Assembly: GCA_905160935.1 (NCBI GenBank)
Contig: CAJHZI010000198.1
Location: forward strand, 437,501-501,500
Source of the DNA: Enchytraeus crypticus
Taxonomy: Eukaryota; Annelida; Clitellata; Enchytraeida; Enchytraeidae
DNA length: 64,000 nt
Direction: 5' to 3'
Shown here in pieces: positions 47,001-55,995 of the stretch (within the stretch, counting starts at the first letter, position 1; every line of letters begins with the position of its first letter). The position numbers were made by a program, and so were the translations under genes. The notes under the pieces were generated by a model. It was not told the origin of the DNA, ran no database searches, and was given only the letters and a program-made list of their open reading frames with translations.

Positions 47001-48109
47001 GTGCTCTGACGTCAGAACCTGGTTACGTCATCTACTCAGCTTGTGGATCATTCTGGATTCCAATGTTCGTCATGGTCTTCTTCTACGTTCGCATCTATCG
47101 CACAGCGGCCCAGGCCACTGAGGCTTTACGAAGAGGCGTGGTCACTCGTAGAACTATGACGTCATCTTCGTCATTAGATTCTGCCGTTAATTTACGTGTA
47201 CATAGAGGTGGGGGTGCAACAAGTGGGGGTGGGTATAGAGGATCGACGGGGTCCTGGTTAGACGGCGGGGAGGTCCTACCCTCTCAAAGATTTCGTTTGC
47301 AGCAGCTGGTCGCCCAAACAGCACCTAGGGCCTACGCGACGGCCCCGAATACACCCGAACCCACGTCCCGTAAAAATTGCGTTCTAAACAATCACAGTGA
47401 CGTTGGTAGCAAACGACCATCCGGTCTATCAAAATTCTTTACGAGATCATGGTCACGCGACAGTATCATAAGCGGAAATGACGTCAGAATGTTTTCGTAC
47501 TCAACGTCACGTGACATCATCAGCAGCCACGACGATCTCAATGACGTCACATTGCTCGGCGCGACACGACGTAACAACGGCGTAGACTATCGGCAGGGTT
47601 CTACCGGCTGTACCACAGTGTGCGAGGAGATACCCAGCAACGAGAGCGTAGCGCCCACCGCGGCGTCAACCACGGCGCTGCTCGCATGCAGGAGAACCAC
47701 CGGCACGGGTGGAGGTGGTGGTTTACTGCAAGTCCGTACTCAACTAAGGAGGTTGAACAGAGAAAAACGTGCCGCAAAGACTGTGGGTATAATTGTCGGT
47801 TGTTTTATACTCTGCTGGGCGCCGTTCTTTTCTGTCTACCTCCTAGGTGCGTTCTGTCCAGATTGTACACCCAGAGAGATCTTCATCGTTGTGTTCTGGT
47901 TGGGCTACTGCAACTCAGCCGTCAATCCGTTCATCTACGCCATGTGTTCGAATGACTTCCGCAGAGCCTTCCAGAGGCTGTTGCTGTGCCGATGGGGCAG
48001 GAGGCGTAGGAATAGGACTCAGCTGGCGATGCTGATAACAGGACTGAGGGCTCAGCAGTCCACTAATCCTCCTGACAGAAGAATTACTGACATTCTCTCT
48101 GTGCTCTGA
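42864..48109 (+). CDS. Aminergic GPCR, D1-like invertebrate dopamine receptor (Dop1R2/DAMB/INDR type), three coding exons
   Basis: Exons are 42864-43232, 45563-45761 and 46551-48109; splicing keeps frame and predicts 708 residues. Introns are GT-AG (2330 and 789 bp). An in-frame TAA at 42858 fixes the ATG at 42864. All class A landmarks are visible: GN in TM1 (N79), LAAAD in TM2 (D108), TM3 Cys135, amine-binding Asp142, DRY 159-161, TM5 serines at Ballesteros positions 5.42 and 5.46 (S352, S356) before FWIP, CWAPFF in TM6, and NPFIY in TM7 (N648). A Cys beyond TM7 could be palmitoylated. Known of the family: such receptors bind dopamine, octopamine or related amines and signal through G proteins. 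The TM3 block [16 protein letters not shown], the YSACGSF TM5 block and an LRVHRGG motif in loop 3 favour the insect DAMB group over octopamine receptors. This subtype call is from memory of family motifs. Odd points are a second extracellular loop of about 147 residues and a third cytoplasmic loop of about 215 residues rich in Ser, Gly and Arg. The N-terminus is Ser/Thr-rich. Confidence 0.9.
43278..43375 (+). mobile_element. CR1-B 3' end with (TTA/TTG)n tail in receptor intron 1
   Basis: ATTGCTCGATGTTGTCATTG, then ATGACTGTAGCACTC and a run of TTGTTGT and TTATTA units. It starts only about 46 bases after the exon 1 donor, in the receptor's orientation. Confidence 0.65.
43330..43480. repeat. 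(TTA)n-rich low-complexity tract in receptor intron 1
   Basis: Runs of TTATTATTA and TAATAATAATAA on both orientations, allowing local pairing. Confidence 0.8.
43526..43645 (+). mobile_element. SINE family Y copy in receptor intron 1
   Basis: GGGCATTTGGTTGATGAGCG, CCTAGGCTCCAGAAATT, GCTAAACTGGGATTCAATG, AAGATGG. Confidence 0.6.
43983..44027. repeat. (TA)n microsatellite
   Basis: About 20 TA units in receptor intron 1. Confidence 0.9.
44050..44235 (-). mobile_element. GA-tailed retrotransposon 3' fragment in receptor intron 1
   Basis: A (CT)n run at about 44056-44078 is followed by TAGTGCACTTCATACTGCCAGG and then sequence equivalent to the conserved C-terminal coding end seen at 63461-63560 (TATGCCTCCACTCATCTCT, CCACATACGAGTGGGTCTTT). 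Orientation is opposite to the receptor. Confidence 0.75.
44398..44512 (-). mobile_element. SINE family Y copy in receptor intron 1 (antisense)
   Basis: (ATC)n, then AAATCCCAGTTTAGCC, GGGTCGGGATACGAATAG, and TTGTAGCCTGGGCGCTCA on the + strand, the reverse complement of family Y. Confidence 0.6.
44662..44748 (+). mobile_element. tRNA-derived sequence in receptor intron 1
   Basis: A box TCTATCGGTAGAGTA and B box GGGTTCAAATCC are present at tRNA-like spacing. The acceptor arms do not pair convincingly, so it is likely a SINE head or tRNA pseudogene. Confidence 0.55.
44868..45112 (+). repeat. 23-bp minisatellite, about ten units, in receptor intron 1
   Basis: The unit is AAATCATTAGTATCTTTGGTTTC, given here as AAATCATTAGTATC plus TTTGGTTTC. 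Units vary mostly at T/C in TCTTTGG and A/G in CAAAT. Degenerate units extend upstream to about 44822. Confidence 0.9.
45212..45342 (+). mobile_element. SINE family S copy in receptor intron 1 (sense)
   Basis: TGGCTGAAGCGAGTGGCG, TGTCGGTAAG, a B box changed to GGGTTTAAATCC, and tail GAGGAAACTGACGTTATC. It is directly followed by an antisense copy. Confidence 0.85.
45341..45486 (-). mobile_element. SINE family S copy in receptor intron 1 (antisense)
   Basis: On the - strand it reads GGCTGGAGCCAGTGGCGATC, B box GGATCAAATTC, body CACTGACATCGCTTTCG, tail GAAACAGACGTTAACG. It ends 76 bases before exon 2. Confidence 0.85.
45980..46085 (+). repeat. Degenerate ATACACTTAA tandem repeat in receptor intron 2
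   Basis: AATACACTTAATCAATAC, AGTACACTTAATTAATAG, AATACACTTAACTGCACTTC and ATATACTTAAATG recur with a period of roughly 20-30 bp. Confidence 0.6.
46148..46216 (-). mobile_element. tRNA-like sequence in receptor intron 2
   Basis: On the - strand GTGGTTGAGTTGGTAGGAAG is A-box-like and GGATTTCAAATCTG is a weak B box. The fold was not verified. Confidence 0.45.
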
Positions 48110-48184
48110 ACGTTGAAATTATACAACTAACAAGCTACGTTTTAATGTCCGTTTCTGTATCAAAAGGATATTGATAGCGTCAGA

Positions 48185-48260
48185 GACAGACCGGCTAGGG
48201 TTCGAACCGAGGGACTGCAGTTTCTATGGCAAACTTGGTATACATTCGGCCATCGACCGA
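48185..48260 (-). mobile_element. tRNA-like sequence behind the receptor stop codon
   Basis: On the - strand TCGATGGCCGAATGTATACC (A-box-like) and CGGTTCGAACCCTAGCC (B box) are about 40 bases apart. It is probably a SINE head within the receptor's 3' UTR or flank. Confidence 0.5.
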
Positions 48261-48271
48261 GCAGCATAACT

Positions 48272-48350
48272 TCAGTTTCTCTCTCTCTCTATCTCTCTCT
48301 CTCTCTTTAGTTTACTGTTGTGCCAATGGCAGGTCCAAGATACTTAGACT
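48272..48350 (-). mobile_element. Very short retroelement 3' end with (CT)n
   Basis: (CT)n at about 48279-48306 is followed by TGCCAATGGCAGGTCCAAG, the conserved 3' signature of the GA-tailed LINE and SINE X. Too little is left to say which of the two it was. Confidence 0.5.
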
Positions 48351-48477
48351 ACTCTTACAGTCTACAGGCACGGTCAATACAGCTCACTGTCTCGATTAAT
48401 AAGTTATTCTTTTCACAATAGGCTATGCCTTATACACCTCCATTAGCCTATAAGTAAATATTTATCAATCAATAAAT

Positions 48478-48532
48478 AAGAATTTAACGTCCGGTTCCTG
48501 GCCATCAACCCTCAATCCAATAAAATAAAATA
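48478..48532 (-). mobile_element. CR1-A 3' terminal fragment
   Basis: On the - strand CAGGAACCGGACGTTAAATTC leads to TTATTTATTGATTGA, matching the last bases of CR1-A. AATAAA at 48471 could also serve the receptor transcript. Confidence 0.45.
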
Positions 48533-48662
48533 AGGCTTCTGCCATAGTTTCCCCTTGGTATTCCTAGGTTCTTGCCTGGCTGTCTCTTGCGATGCAATAT
48601 ACATGTACAGTTCAGTTTGTCCATAGAGCTATATATATAGGTGCCCCGGAAACAACGCGAGA

Positions 48663-48890
48663 AAAACCTCTCTCTCTCCCTCTCTATCTCTCTCTCTCTC
48701 TCTCACTCTCTCTCTCTCTCTCTCTGGGTCTCTTAGTGCACTGCAAATAGGAAGGCCCATTTAGCTCCTCCACACATTTCTATCTTCTGATTATCTCTTC
48801 ATATCAACATACGAATTTGTTATCAAATCATCTAACATCCCAAGTATCTATCTTTCTCTAACTATTCCCCTTACATTCTTCCTTCTAGGC
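48663..48890 (-). mobile_element. GA-tailed retrotransposon 3' fragment downstream of the receptor
   Basis: A (CT)n run at 48668-48724 is followed by CTTAGTGCACTGCAAATAGG and diverged equivalents of the C-terminal coding end up to CCTTCTAGGCC. It is 5'-truncated and dead. Confidence 0.7.
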
Positions 48891-49029
48891 CTATATATTT
48901 ATAGAGAGGTTATTTTATATCTTCATACGTTTATGTGGGCCTATAAAATTTACAGATAATGAGTACTGTAAAGAGGCCTATACCTTTTACGATCTATTAA
49001 ATTTTATTGACAGTACCTTCCAAGCTGTT

Positions 49030-49195
49030 TCAAATTGATTAAATTAATTAATCCATTCTAAAGGAAAGATTTTAGGTAATTGCCTGATGATATGGCGTGG
49101 GGCAAAGAGGAATGGAGATGGTCTATTCGTATCTCGATCCTATGGTAAATTAATTGGGATTCAATATACTTTATAATGGTGATGATGATAAATTA
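49030..49195 (+). mobile_element. SINE family Y, diverged 3' part
   Basis: GGTCTATTCGTATCTCGATC, TTAATTGGGATTCAATA, GATGATGATAA. Confidence 0.45.
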
Positions 49196-49204
49196 TTGCG
49201 TTCC

Positions 49205-49415
49205 CATAATGCCGATTTGTGCTCGGGTTGTTGAAGAATAGAGCAACCGTAGACTGCACGACACATGTCGTAAAAGGCGACAAAACACTAGCATCTAAAC
49301 CAACGCCACAAAGGGCATTCGAATGATGAGCGCAAATAGGCTACAAATTTTTTTTAAACAAGTCCCTAGCTAAGCTGAGATTCAATGGAAGATGATGATG
49401 TTGATGATGATCGAT
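49205..49415 (+). mobile_element. SINE family Y copy
   Basis: GTTGTTGAAGAATAGAGC, AACCGTAGACTGCACGAC, TGTCGTAAAAGGCGACAAAA, AGCTGAGATTCAATGGAAG, GATGATGATGTTGATGATG tail. Confidence 0.65.
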
Positions 49416-49579
49416 GAAATTATCCATCTCATGGATATTATTTGAAAGACGTCATTTTAGCCAATTATGCGCATAAATATATATATGCGCGTGATCAATC
49501 CAATTTGTAACTCTAACCCCTCTACTCTTTAAAATAGCCACCGGATTTCTAACCCGTAGTGTAATATAATATCTACCTC

Positions 49580-49900
49580 GTATGGTGTCCGGGTTGTTTG
49601 AAGAATAGACCAACCGTGGACTGCACGTGTCGTAAAAGACGACTAAAGCACTAATATCCAAACCAAGGTCAAAAAGGCATTAGGTTGATGGGCGCCTAGG
49701 CTCCAGAAATCGCTACAAAAGTAATGGAAGAGATTTTGATAATGGTATAGGACAGAAATGAGTGAAGAACATGGCCATTCGTATCCCGACCTTAGTTAAA
49801 CTATGATAAAGAGATGATGATGATGATGATGATGAAGAAGATGATGATGATGATGATGATAATGATGACGATGATGATGCTGATGATGATGATGACACGC
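49580..49900 (+). mobile_element. SINE family Y copy with long (GAT)n tail
   Basis: GTGTCCGGGTTGTTTGAAG, GTGTCGTAAAAGACGACTAA, GGGCGCCTAGGCTCCAG, ATTCGTATCCCGACCTTAG, then an imperfect (GAT)n run at 49812-49895 that includes GAAGAAGAT and GACGAT. Confidence 0.65.
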
Positions 49901-50428
49901 AACTAATTCAAGCATTAGTGCTCAGCATACTTGCCATCTTTCTCATTTTTGGAAGTACTATAGTAACGCATAATGAATAAGTGGTAACCATAATTCTATA
50001 TCTTTCGTGGTAACAGACTAACAGGCTTATTAAAGTTAAGCTGAAAAAATTACAAGAAATTTTCATGTTTATTTAATTATTCAAAAAGTCTAAAGACGGA
50101 GAGGAATTGGAGTAAATTTCTCAGACATTCTTAGAACCGGTTGTATAAACAATTGACTGATAATCAATTGTATGATAAGGGTTGTATGTTAATCGACTGA
50201 TTAACGATTTTAACACGTGGCATTAATTTAAATGTGTTACCTATATTAGCAATGAATATTTCTCCATAAATATGAACTATTCAGCAATCATTCTTTTAGG
50301 CGCAGTGTTTTGTCACATCCGCTGCTGTTTGTTTACAAACATTACATTATATTGAAAATTTTATTTAAATTTATAACTTTATAATTATATCTATGCAATA
50401 AATTATTAAGTGACAGGTGCTCCATAAG

Positions 50429-53400
50429 ATGGTAAGCCTTGTGTTTATTGAAATGTTAACGTATTTAGCCTTTTACAAGATAATTTGATAGAAAAATTAT
50501 TTAAATGACGATAACCTACCCCATATACAAAATAATCTTGAATAATATTGTTAAGAACTTAGTGTTAAGAACTTGAAATTATACATATATAATTAATCTA
50601 ATATTAATTATTATGGATATAATTTATGTTGCGATGCATGTCTGCTATTGGCCAGCCAGTGGTCAGAGCTGCAGAGTAATTGAATCTGATTGGTCAGTTA
50701 CCAAATGACCAAGCGTCACCTGTGGTAGAATACTAGGAGTCGTGTAAGAGAGATGATTCAAGTTGTGGCGGCCGGACGGGCAAGTCCACACGGCGTAGGC
50801 CAAGGGCCGAAACCGGAGTCGAATCCGGAATATTGATATTTCAGGGATTGTGTATTTAAGTTTTAGTGTTCGTACATACTAAATTGTAGTGCTGTTTTTA
50901 ATTACTATTAAATTGTGAGGGAATATATAGAAATCTGTGTCTTGACTTCGATATGTTAATCAGTTAAGGATTAATCGCAAAGAGCCTCACAACTACTTCA
51001 GATCGGAGTCCCACACACCTGGAGAAACACCATCTCTGGTGTACTAGAGCAGGCCAAGGCATTCAATGACAATCTCGGACCGAACAAACGTCCTTTGATG
51101 TGCTCCAACGGCGAGTTGCGAGACTGAAGGCAGCATCAGCGACTCGAGTTTTTTATAATATGAAGGCTTAAATATGCAATACTAACCGATGCTTATTTAA
51201 AAGGCGAAACTTTCTAATTTATACAAAATTTTGGTTCCCTACGGGAACCAAAATTTGGTACGTAATTTGGTTTTCGAGATTTAGTTAATTTTGTAAGCAT
51301 TAGTATTTCATTGGTCATTTACTTTTATAGCTAATTAAAATCAATATTACAATCTGTAGTATTTCTATTCTTCTTTATTTTGCACACCCTAGAATTCTGT
51401 GGGAGAAATAGGAAGTTTTGAGTTGAGTTTTGTCGAAGAGGAAGATGTTGAAGGCATGGAGTTAGGAAACACTGAGAAAAATTATACACTTCTGAAGGGT
51501 TTAGTTGTGACTTTATCATGCATAGAATGTCATAGAATTGAATGAAAAAAAATAGTAAAGCCGAAAGGTTGGTGCAGAACACTGCAGAAATGCTAATGGC
51601 TCAGCTTATTGCACGAGAGCAGCATGAGTAGCAGAGGTCTCACGTGACAGGATGTGGAGGTTATGATAAAGGACCTCTTTACTGTTTTAGATCAGTACAT
51701 ACTGCAGCTCTAACTTTTCGCTGCTAGTATTTTAAGCATTCAGAATTAGATTTCTAGCTTAGGTCTAACTGCTAACAACTGCAACTTCATTCTAAAAGTA
51801 TGATTAAAAGGGCATGTAATATTTTCTGTAACTGATAAAGAAAGTCTAAACATATGAAGGCATACTATATGCATAATGACTATATTTGATTTCAGATCTG
51901 TATGTGTATAGTAATTTATTTGTACTTTTTGTTTTGCAGTCAGCATTGTTCAACTTTCAGAGTCTTTTAACAGTTGTGTTGTTGCTGATTTGTACGTGTG
52001 CCTACGTTCGATCACTCTTCCCAGCTATAATGGACAGAAATAAAGACGGGTAGGTGATTCTTTTGATTCTTCTTTAGTTATTCTTAGTCTGAGTTTCTGA
52101 AGTAATAAAATAGACATATTTGTTTATAGACGTTTATGTATATGAAACTTGCACATAAGTTGTACCTTTTAAAATTATTTTTCAAATAATTAGTAGTTGT
52201 GAAACTAGCTAGAAATTGGTTGTACCTATCAAATCTTACTGCATTTGAATCCTGTACTAAGAGATCAGCACTGGATGTACTTGCCTCTGAATTCTGAAAA
52301 TTCTAACTGTTACGGGTATTCTTAATTTAATCATTATTTTTTTCGAACATTAAACTATTTCATATATTGTTCTATGCTGTAAAAACATTTCACTCTTGTC
52401 GTGTAGAAATTTTAGGGATAATAATATAAACAAGCAGATATCAAATTAATCTATTTAGAAATTTTCATGTTTTGTATATTTTTTGTAAGTTTTCAACATT
52501 TAAAAATGTTTTTTTACTTTTTAATCTTGCTGTTAATTGAAGAAAATTTAACTTATTAATAAATTTGTAAATACAAGCCTTTTTTACTTGATGTCTAAGA
52601 GTATTTAAGTTGAATCAATGCGGCTATAAAGCTTCTAGAATAAGGTATAAAATGACCTTTAGAATGTAAGATGCCATTTTTTTAATTTAATAAGTGGCAA
52701 TTGCTACAGTTAATTATTTCAAGTATAATCAATGTTATCCTTTATAATGAAGTTTTTATTCAATTTTTATTCTTGCATGCTACTTCTTATACTACTTTTA
52801 TGTATTCTCAGATACTCTATTGCTAATTTTTGTTGCATTTTAGACTGCTTGGAATATTCTGGAAGTGCGCAAGAATTGGTAAGTTTATTGTACTCATCAT
52901 ACTAGTATTTTATTCTTGACGTCTATCTATGGTGATGAACCTTTAGAACAGAAACTTATCTTTAGTTTGTATTTTTATTTTGTTATATGATGTTAAATGT
53001 TTTCACATTAATTGCATCCATGCCCAGCTGATGGTTTTCAGATTCTATTGAGCGACTGTCCTTGTAATTTAAAATATTTGGTTAATAACTATGCATAATA
53101 ATGTATATATAGTTACTATGTGTTGTCAGAGGAAGGACAATGATAAGTATGATGTTCTGCAGCATTAGGCATACAGGATTGTTTTCTGTTTAACTTTGCA
53201 ATGTTTATTGATGCTAAATCCGTACTTCTGCCGTGTTTAAATTCATATATAGACTTGAATTGATTTAGTTTTTCTAGCACATCAACTGTACTGTTGTGGC
53301 AGATATGCCACAATGGACTATATAAGTCAATGTTGTTCTTTATATTTAATCTTCAGATGTTTTTGGTTGTATACTTATGTAGTCATACAAAGTTATAAAC

Positions 53401-53902
53401 TCTTTGTTTTGTGGCTATTTATTCAATTGATGTTTTCTGTTTTGATTGTTGCATATTTTTTGGACGCTTCATGATCTATCCATTACGAAGTGCAGGATTA
53501 CCGGTTTTAAGCTAAATTTTGCACATGACTTAGTAATCATGTTAACTAGTCAATCAAGGCATCCTATTGACTCTGTCTTTACTAGGACTTCGTTCTAAAC
53601 TGGTAATTTTTCTAAAAATGAGTTTATCTGGCTATTCAGGGTAAACAACCGAGATTGCCATTTGTAATTAATACATAACCAAACAAATTTTAATTATTTG
53701 CTGATATGCGGTGAAAATTACAAATATTGTTGCTTGTTTAAATCCACTTCATCTGTAAAATGGTGAATTAATATTATATTTATTTATCGTGATAATTTGT
53801 ATATATTGCGTATATTTTGTATATTCTGCAGGAGAGAGAAAAAGCCCGTGGGTAGCTGTTTGTTGTATAGCAATGGCGTTTAGCATTCTCTTTCTCTCAT
53901 AG
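50429..53902 (+). CDS. kish (TMEM167): Kish / TMEM167 family protein, four coding exons
   Basis: Exons are 50429-50431 (the ATG alone, followed by a strong GTAAGC donor), 51940-52049, 52844-52878 and 53832-53902 with TAG stop. Joined they give 219 nt, or 72 residues, the same length as human TMEM167A. The protein begins [17 protein letters not shown] and contains [29 protein letters not shown] and a hydrophobic tail [16 protein letters not shown], all hallmarks of the family. It has two hydrophobic segments (about residues 8-25 and 53-71) and should be a small Golgi or early secretory membrane protein; the Drosophila homologue was linked to secretion. All introns are GT-AG and every junction preserves frame. 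The start exon is the least certain part, but no other ATG next to a donor was seen in 50432-51939. The residue after Lys in the DRNK motif is Asp here, where vertebrates have Thr. No clear AATAAA follows the stop closely. Confidence 0.95.
50625..51135 (+). other. CpG-rich insertion-like segment in Kish intron 1
   Basis: It has two inverted CCAAT words (CTATTGGCCAG, TGATTGGTCAG), a CpG-rich block GGCGGCCGGACGGGC near 50767, and GAGCCTCACA at 50983 followed by a short open frame (51000-51126). It may be a solo LTR or promoter-bearing repeat; no TG...CA boundary with target duplication was confirmed. Confidence 0.35.
51226..51256. repeat. Perfect 14-bp hairpin in Kish intron 1
   Basis: AAATTTTGGTTCCC, loop TAC, GGGAACCAAAATTT. 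Confidence 0.85.
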
Positions 53903-54639
53903 CATCACTACAGTGTCTCATTCTATTTCATAGTGAAAGCACTTGTGCAAACATAGCAACTTATATACTTGTTTTGTATGAAAATAGTATTAAAGGTATA
54001 TTCCAATTACTATTGAAATTGCTGTTATTTAATATTGATTGTGTTTCTAAGACTCAGTGAAGGTGCAGATATTCAACATAATACATTTGTTTGCACAGAT
54101 CATTTATTCTTGATGATCTCGAGTAGCTGTGCAAGTAATCAAGGCTTTCTTTAAAGGAGTCATTTTAATCAAGCTGTCAGTGGTTAACAACTGACTGATT
54201 ATTAATATATAGGAAAATTATGTTGTACTTCCCATTAGTTCACTCTTATTGAATTTACAATTAGAACTATTGCTAAAGTATAACTTATGATATATTTGTT
54301 CAATTACACTGGTCAACAGTGATTTTTCATCAAGCAAATTATTGGGTGATCTATATAGGATTTTTGACGCTGATTCCAAATATGTTCCAAGTTTTTCTCT
54401 ATCACGTCTAGTTTTTGTGACGAGACAGATTATATTTTTACATTATTCGCAATTTTCTGCAGGCACTACAGTACGCATTGACCTATATGGACCTCGATTA
54501 AATTTTTTCTTCATAGTTTTTGGAATTGGGAACTTCCACATGGCGTCATTATGTAGTCTAAACAACCATCTTGAGTTTATCTTCATAAGTAAAATCAATC
54601 AATATGCCTCTAGAATGAACAAACCATCCGGATACATTT

Positions 54640-55995
54640 TGATATGTGTGTGGTTCACTCACTCTGAAGTCGCAAAAGAGAACTATTACAAAGGATATTC
54701 AAAAACTTTACGGAGAATACTTCGGCTGTCCACTTAGAGACCAAGATATAGTTTGGGCTCCACATATCATATACACTTCTTGTTCAAATGGTGTACGCGA
54801 CTGGATAAACAAAAGGAAGCCTTCCATGCCTTTCGCTATACCTATGATATGGAGAGAGCAAAGAGATCATCATGCGGACTGGTATTTTTGTAGCGTCAAC
54901 GTAATTGAGTTTTCTGTAGAGAACAAGCACAACATAATTTATCCAGACCTTGACTCTGCACGCCGACCAGTAGGCCTATCTCATGATGATTCTTTGCCGG
55001 TTGCCTTACCCCCACAAGAGGGACTTGATTCTATGAACAGCGAAACGGAAGCGGATGATGATGCAGCGACAACACATAACCCATCATCTTCAACTGATCC
55101 TGATTTACTCGAGGAGAGTCTGGAACCATGGACGCTCAACCAAGATGAGTTGAATGATTTCGTCAGAGACTTGGCTCTATCGAAAGAGAAAGCGGAGCTT
55201 CTTGCATCCCGGCTGAAAGAAAAGAACTTACTTAAAAGAACTTTTGAACGATGTTAGGATAAGTCACTATAGAAAAGGGAACCTTGATTTGGCAGTATTC
55301 TTCACAGTAGACGGTCCACTGTGTTATTGCAATGACATTAATGGGCTTTTCACAAGCTTACTGCAGGCACATGTACCATCTGAGTGGCGGTTATTTATCG
55401 ATTTTTCTAAGCGAAGCTTGAAAGCCGTTCTTCTGTATAATGGAAATGTAAAACCGTTTATTCCGATAGCCCACTCCGTACACATCAAGGAATCCTACGA
55501 GAATATGAATATAGTTCTCGAGGTCATGGAGTTCAAAAACCATACTGCGGCAATCTCAAGGTAATTGGTATGTTGATGGGAATGAAAGTTCACAAAGACA
55601 TTGCTGCTTTCTGTGCCTCAATACCTCAGAAGTAAAAGCATAGGAAACCTTCAGATGGATTTGTGAAAACTTCTTAGGAAACAATAAGTCTCCGGACAAC
55701 AGACAAGGAATCCAGAATTTGCTAGTTTCATACAAATTGTTGTATGCAACTAGCAAAGTAAAGTAAAGTTGTTGCAGATGGGTTGTAGAATGTCTTTGAA
55801 GATTCATTTTTTCATTCACACCTAGATTTCTTCTCAGAAAACCTTGGTGCAGTCAGTGATGAACAGGGTGAGCGGTTTCACCAAGATATTAAAGGAATGG
55901 AAAATCGTTATCAAAGCTTCTGAAATGAGAGTATGATCGCATACTACTTCTGGATGTTGCACCGAGATAATCCAATCCAATCACACAGGAGAAAG
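54640..55995 (+). pseudogene. Broken copy of a multicopy transposon-like gene family (function unknown)
   Basis: Three reading frames together give pieces of one protein in the right order. 54646-55257 carries a DIQKLYGEYFG segment, MPFAIPMIWREQRDHHADWYFC and then LNQDELNDFVRDLALSKEKAELL. After a frameshift near 55250, 55244-55564 carries PSEWRLFIDFSKRSLKAVLL and a KESYEN motif. Pieces further on give CCFLCL (about 55600), a FLGNNKSPDNRQGIQNL stretch (about 55672), and HSHLDFFSENLGAVSDEQGERFHQDI, followed by a TGA, then FWMLHRDN. From memory these match large uncharacterised proteins found in many copies in aphids, crustaceans and Hydra. No intron is needed, and frameshifts, an internal deletion and stops show it is dead. 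The ORF upstream (54342-54737) is not recognisable as part of it. It sits about 740 bp behind the Kish gene. Confidence 0.75.

Noticed and set aside
47392..48035. Other-frame ORFs within receptor exon 3 (47392-47577, 47620-47955, 47847-48035)
   Set aside because: Shadows of the true frame.
46631..48109. Receptor exon 3 read as a separate 492-residue gene starting at 46631
   Set aside because: 46631 is TTG, not ATG; the frame continues upstream to a good acceptor at 46550 and joins TM3-TM4 in exon 2.
49713..49898. Ser-rich - strand frame
   Set aside because: Translation of the (GAT)n tail of SINE Y.
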